Shown piece by piece: positions 5,844-5,849 of a DNA stretch of 5,849 nucleotides (position 1 is its first letter; each line of letters begins with the position of its first letter). The DNA lies in assembly GCA_937900125.1 (NCBI GenBank), contig CALCEK010000140.1:1-5849 (forward strand), given 5' to 3'. The notes below the pieces were generated by a model, which saw only the letters and a list, made by a program, of their open reading frames with translations, did no database searches and was not told the DNA's origin. A program made the position numbers and the translations under genes. This DNA comes from an uncultured Treponema sp. (GTDB lineage: Bacteria > Spirochaetota > Spirochaetia > Treponematales > Treponemataceae).

Positions 5844-5849
5844 TTTTAC
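5836..5849 (+). CDS. Start of next dcw gene, probably ftsQ/divIB (truncated by window edge)
   Basis: An ATG at 5836 opens a new frame (M-S-D-F...) that overlaps the ftsW stop (5841-5843) by 8 nt, the same overlap length as murF/ftsW. GGAGAG at 5820-5825 is a possible ribosome-binding site, slightly far from the ATG (12 nt from GGAG). Only four codons are visible, so the product cannot be read. By known spirochaete gene order, the gene after ftsW is usually ftsQ/divIB, followed by ftsA and ftsZ. That identity is inferred from position only. Confidence 0.45.

Noticed and set aside
1..5849. Looked for CRISPR arrays, insertion sequences, transposase remnants, attachment sites, riboswitches and rRNA.
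   Set aside because: No spaced palindromic repeats, terminal inverted repeats, transposase motifs or structured leaders were seen. The mraZ leader is short and filled by the operator boxes.

Overview
The window is a low-GC bacterial chromosome segment that most resembles a spirochaete of the genus Treponema. Two things point there. The left edge holds the C-terminal part of FlaA, the sheath protein of spirochaete periplasmic flagella. The right two thirds hold a short division and cell-wall (dcw) cluster in the order mraZ, rsmH, ftsL-like, murF, ftsW, then the first codons of another gene. This short order matches what I recall for treponemes. The species cannot be fixed from the sequence alone.

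Layout. Bases 1-435 (+) are the end of flaA, followed by a strong intrinsic terminator at about 457-490. Bases 490-1209 (-) encode a 239-residue protein of unknown function that converges on flaA. It has features of a PD-(D/E)XK-type nuclease with an E-x-Q active-site variant, plus a basic linker and a possible winged-helix C-terminus. Its promoter is close to consensus and places the transcription start on or next to the ATG, so the mRNA looks leaderless. Bases 1210-1430 are a divergent intergenic region carrying that promoter, a separate extended -10 promoter for the dcw operon, and four AGTGG boxes at exact 10-bp spacing that form the likely MraZ operator.

From 1431 to the right edge, five complete genes and one just-begun gene run on the + strand. 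From rsmH onward, neighbouring genes overlap (TGATG, ATGA and two 8-nt overlaps), which indicates one translationally coupled operon. MraZ is the likely autoregulator. RsmH methylates 16S rRNA. The FtsL-like bitopic protein is a divisome scaffold. MurF completes the UDP-MurNAc-pentapeptide. FtsW is the septal SEDS glycosyltransferase. The final partial gene is, by position, probably ftsQ/divIB. The usual cluster members ftsI, murE, mraY, murD, murG and murC are absent between the genes seen here.

Start sites were revised by ribosome-binding-site logic. For mraZ, an ATG at 1431 is preferred to a GTG lying inside the operator. For rsmH, a TTG at 1909 is preferred to an upstream GTG inside mraZ. 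The dcw genes are conventional. The least explained parts are the minus-strand gene and its leaderless promoter.
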